A DNA stretch of 60,000 bases from Nematostella vectensis (Eukaryota > Cnidaria > Anthozoa > Actiniaria > Edwardsiidae): NCBI RefSeq assembly GCF_932526225.1, contig NC_064045.1:9420022-9480021 (forward strand), written 5' to 3'. Numbering within the stretch: the first letter of the stretch is position 1; every line of letters starts with the position of its first letter. A program made the translations under genes and the position numbers. Below the pieces are notes generated by a model, which did not search any database, was not told the DNA's origin, and saw only the letters and a list, made by a program, of their open reading frames with translations. Positions 42,963 through 60,000 of the stretch are shown here, one piece after another.

Positions 42963-43369
42963 ATATCCTGGAGCAAAGATGTACCATGTGGAAGACGTCC
43001 GCCTGTTCATTTCAATTTCTTCAATTTCAAGCAGCACATAACAAATAGTTTTGCATTAAAAAGTTCTGTCTATCCAAGATAGATTGCGCCCAACCGATAA
43101 CTAAAAAAGCTCTTAAGCATTATTCATATGGCAAGTCAAAATGATTGCATCTGTTAATAAATAAAAGGAGTTAATGCAAACGAATGATTTGCCCATGCAG
43201 TTACGTCTGTACAGCTGCTTTACATTTTGAAATTGCTTGATACTTGGCGCATAGCTTTGTGACACACCATATATGGTACTGTTTTAACGTGAAATGCCGA
43301 CTTTGTTCTTCTCCACAATATAACGAGGTACCGTGTGACTGTGGGCCATTCAGTGCTTTGGATGACACA

Positions 43370-43640
43370 GACTCATGCATTCATGTATCCAGAGTCACGC
43401 ATTCCTGTAACCGGCGTCACGCATTCCTACTGAACGTCACGAGTTTCTTATCCAGTGTCAAACATTCCTTTAGTCATTTCACGTATTCGTGTATCCGTTG
43501 TCACACATTCCTGTATCCGGTGTTACGCATTCCTGTTGAACCGTCACGCATTTCTTATCCAGTGCAAGGCATACTCGCATCTAGTGTCACGCATTCCTGT
43601 ATCCTGTCAAGCATTCCTGCATCAAATGAAATGCATTTTT
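43370..43640. repeat. Imperfect short tandem repeat, CACGCATTCCTGTATCC
   Basis: About a dozen variants of GTCACGCATTCCTGTATCCR. They open long overlapping plus-strand frames that are not genes. Confidence 0.8.
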
Positions 43641-43924
43641 TTTATCCACGCAATCCGGTATCCGAATATCAAGCTTGCAAACTTTTCAAGATTTTCCATT
43701 TGTTGGTCGCATTTTCCAAATGACGCAATGAATTATCATCACGAGATTACAAGCCCGGTGGTAACAAACCATTGACGTGCCATACGTGACATAACGTGAC
43801 ATTCAATCAGCTAGCGAGCAATGCTTTCCCGTCATTTCGCAGAAAAGCGTTCTAATGACGTGACATCAAACGTGACATCCCTAAATCGTAACGCTACCTG
43901 TGTTAAGTCGAGATATGGGATCTC

Positions 43925-44105
43925 GTGCGTGACGTCACGATGCCGGATCACTTGCGTAACATCATAATGAAGCATAAGGTGTATGACGTCACAATATCAG
44001 ATCACGTGTGTGACGTCATGATACCAATTCACTTGTGTGACATCATAATAAAGCACAAGTTGTATGACGTCACAATACTACACCAAGTGCGTGACGTCAC
44101 CATGC
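43925..44105. repeat. 27-bp tandem repeat with five TGACGTCA palindromes
   Basis: Perfect TGACGTCA octamers at 43930, 43984, 44011, 44065 and 44092, spaced 54, 27, 54, 27. The missing positions read TAACATCA/TGACATCA. This is an 81-bp higher-order unit. It begins 39 bases beyond the gene B stop codon. Confidence 0.9.
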
Positions 44106-44143
44106 CAGATGGATTATGTCATCATATGTGACGACACACGTGA

Positions 44144-59402
<15,259 letters not shown>

Positions 59403-59734
59403 CTGAAAAATGCAAGACATTAGACTTAACGGGTGATAAACGGACGCACGCTTTTTCTATTCTAATCATTCTTATTCCAAAATCACGAGCAAAAATACGC
59501 GCCTTTAATGTCAAATATACCAGGGGTGGATCTAGCTTTTCGCTGAAGGGCTTTCTGGTAGCCCAAAGGGGGGGGGGGGGGGGGGGTTAAACTCCCTAAA
59601 CCCACCCCTAGATCCGCTACTGTATACTCATACATCTTTACTCCAAATTTCAAACGTTTTTAACAAACTTTAAAGCAGGATATTAAGCCCCAAGCTGATC
59701 AAAATAAAGAGCAAGACTCAGGCTTGCCTAAGCC

Positions 59735-60000
59735 TCACACAACAGCAAGATATTGTCAGGCAATACTTAATGTAACGCCGACACTATCTGTGATGTAGAA
59801 TGAGCTATTGAATAGAGGATGACTAGCGAACATCATGTCACACAACACGAGACAAGATTGTCACGCAATGCTTACCGTAACGCCGACACTATCTAAGAGG
59901 TAGAATGAGCTATTGAATAGAGGATGACTAGCGAACATTATGTCACACAACACGAGACAAGATTGTCACGCAATGCTTACCGTAACGCCGACACTATCTG
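59735..60000. repeat. 104-bp tandem repeat carrying the gene B exon 4 3' edge
   Basis: Minus-strand units read FASHPLFNSSFYLLDSVGVT, then GTAAGCATTG. Copies end at about 59770 (donor lost), 59876 and 59980. The genuine exon 4 is probably the copy entering the window at 60000 or lies beyond it. Confidence 0.8.

Noticed and set aside
43244-43775. Two overlapping plus-strand frames of 106-159 residues
   Set aside because: Produced by the CACGCATTCCTGTATCC repeat; two frames are open at once, as expected from a repeat.

Overview
This is a stretch of an invertebrate animal nuclear genome: intron-rich genes with canonical GT-AG splice sites, AT-rich intergenic DNA, many microsatellites and minisatellites, and many small inverted-repeat transposons. 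The gene content (single-pass receptor guanylyl cyclases) and repeat style suggest an anthozoan cnidarian such as a sea anemone. That assignment is inference; nothing in the window proves the species.

Two paralogous membrane receptor guanylyl cyclase genes lie in tandem on the minus strand. I could follow the reading frame across every splice junction. Gene A (working label) is complete: 23 coding exons from the start codon at 24847 to the stop at 1070, 1,123 codons plus stop. It has a signal peptide, an ANF-receptor-type ligand-binding ectodomain, one transmembrane helix, a kinase-homology domain with a degenerate catalytic loop, a dimerisation linker and a class III cyclase domain. Gene B is 5'-truncated by the window edge: 19 coding exons from 59402 to the stop at 44144 (809 codons plus stop), corresponding to exons 5-23 of gene A. 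Exon lengths and intron phases match between the genes almost one for one, so they arose by duplication. They would convert GTP to cGMP in response to an extracellular ligand. Gene B ends in a possible PDZ ligand; gene A does not.

Layout: 1-1069 is gene A 3' flank. 1070-24847 is gene A, whose introns hold foldback DNA, MITEs, a degenerate transposon ORF and minisatellites. 24848-29650 is AT-rich intergenic DNA with one small DNA transposon. 29655-32318 is a 44-bp satellite split by a foldback transposon. 32320-43200 is mostly featureless AT-rich DNA with repeat copies and a few exon-like minus-strand segments. 43370-44100 is short tandem repeats, including five TGACGTCA palindromes just 3' of gene B. 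44144-60000 is gene B, whose introns hold a RecQ-like helicase fragment and several minisatellites.

The most unusual signal is that at least seven introns of the two genes carry tandem repeats whose unit includes the adjoining splice site plus part of the neighbouring exon. The clearest is about 17 copies of a 73-bp unit next to gene B exon 21. Each unit carries a splice acceptor and the exon start that encodes part of the cyclase catalytic core.
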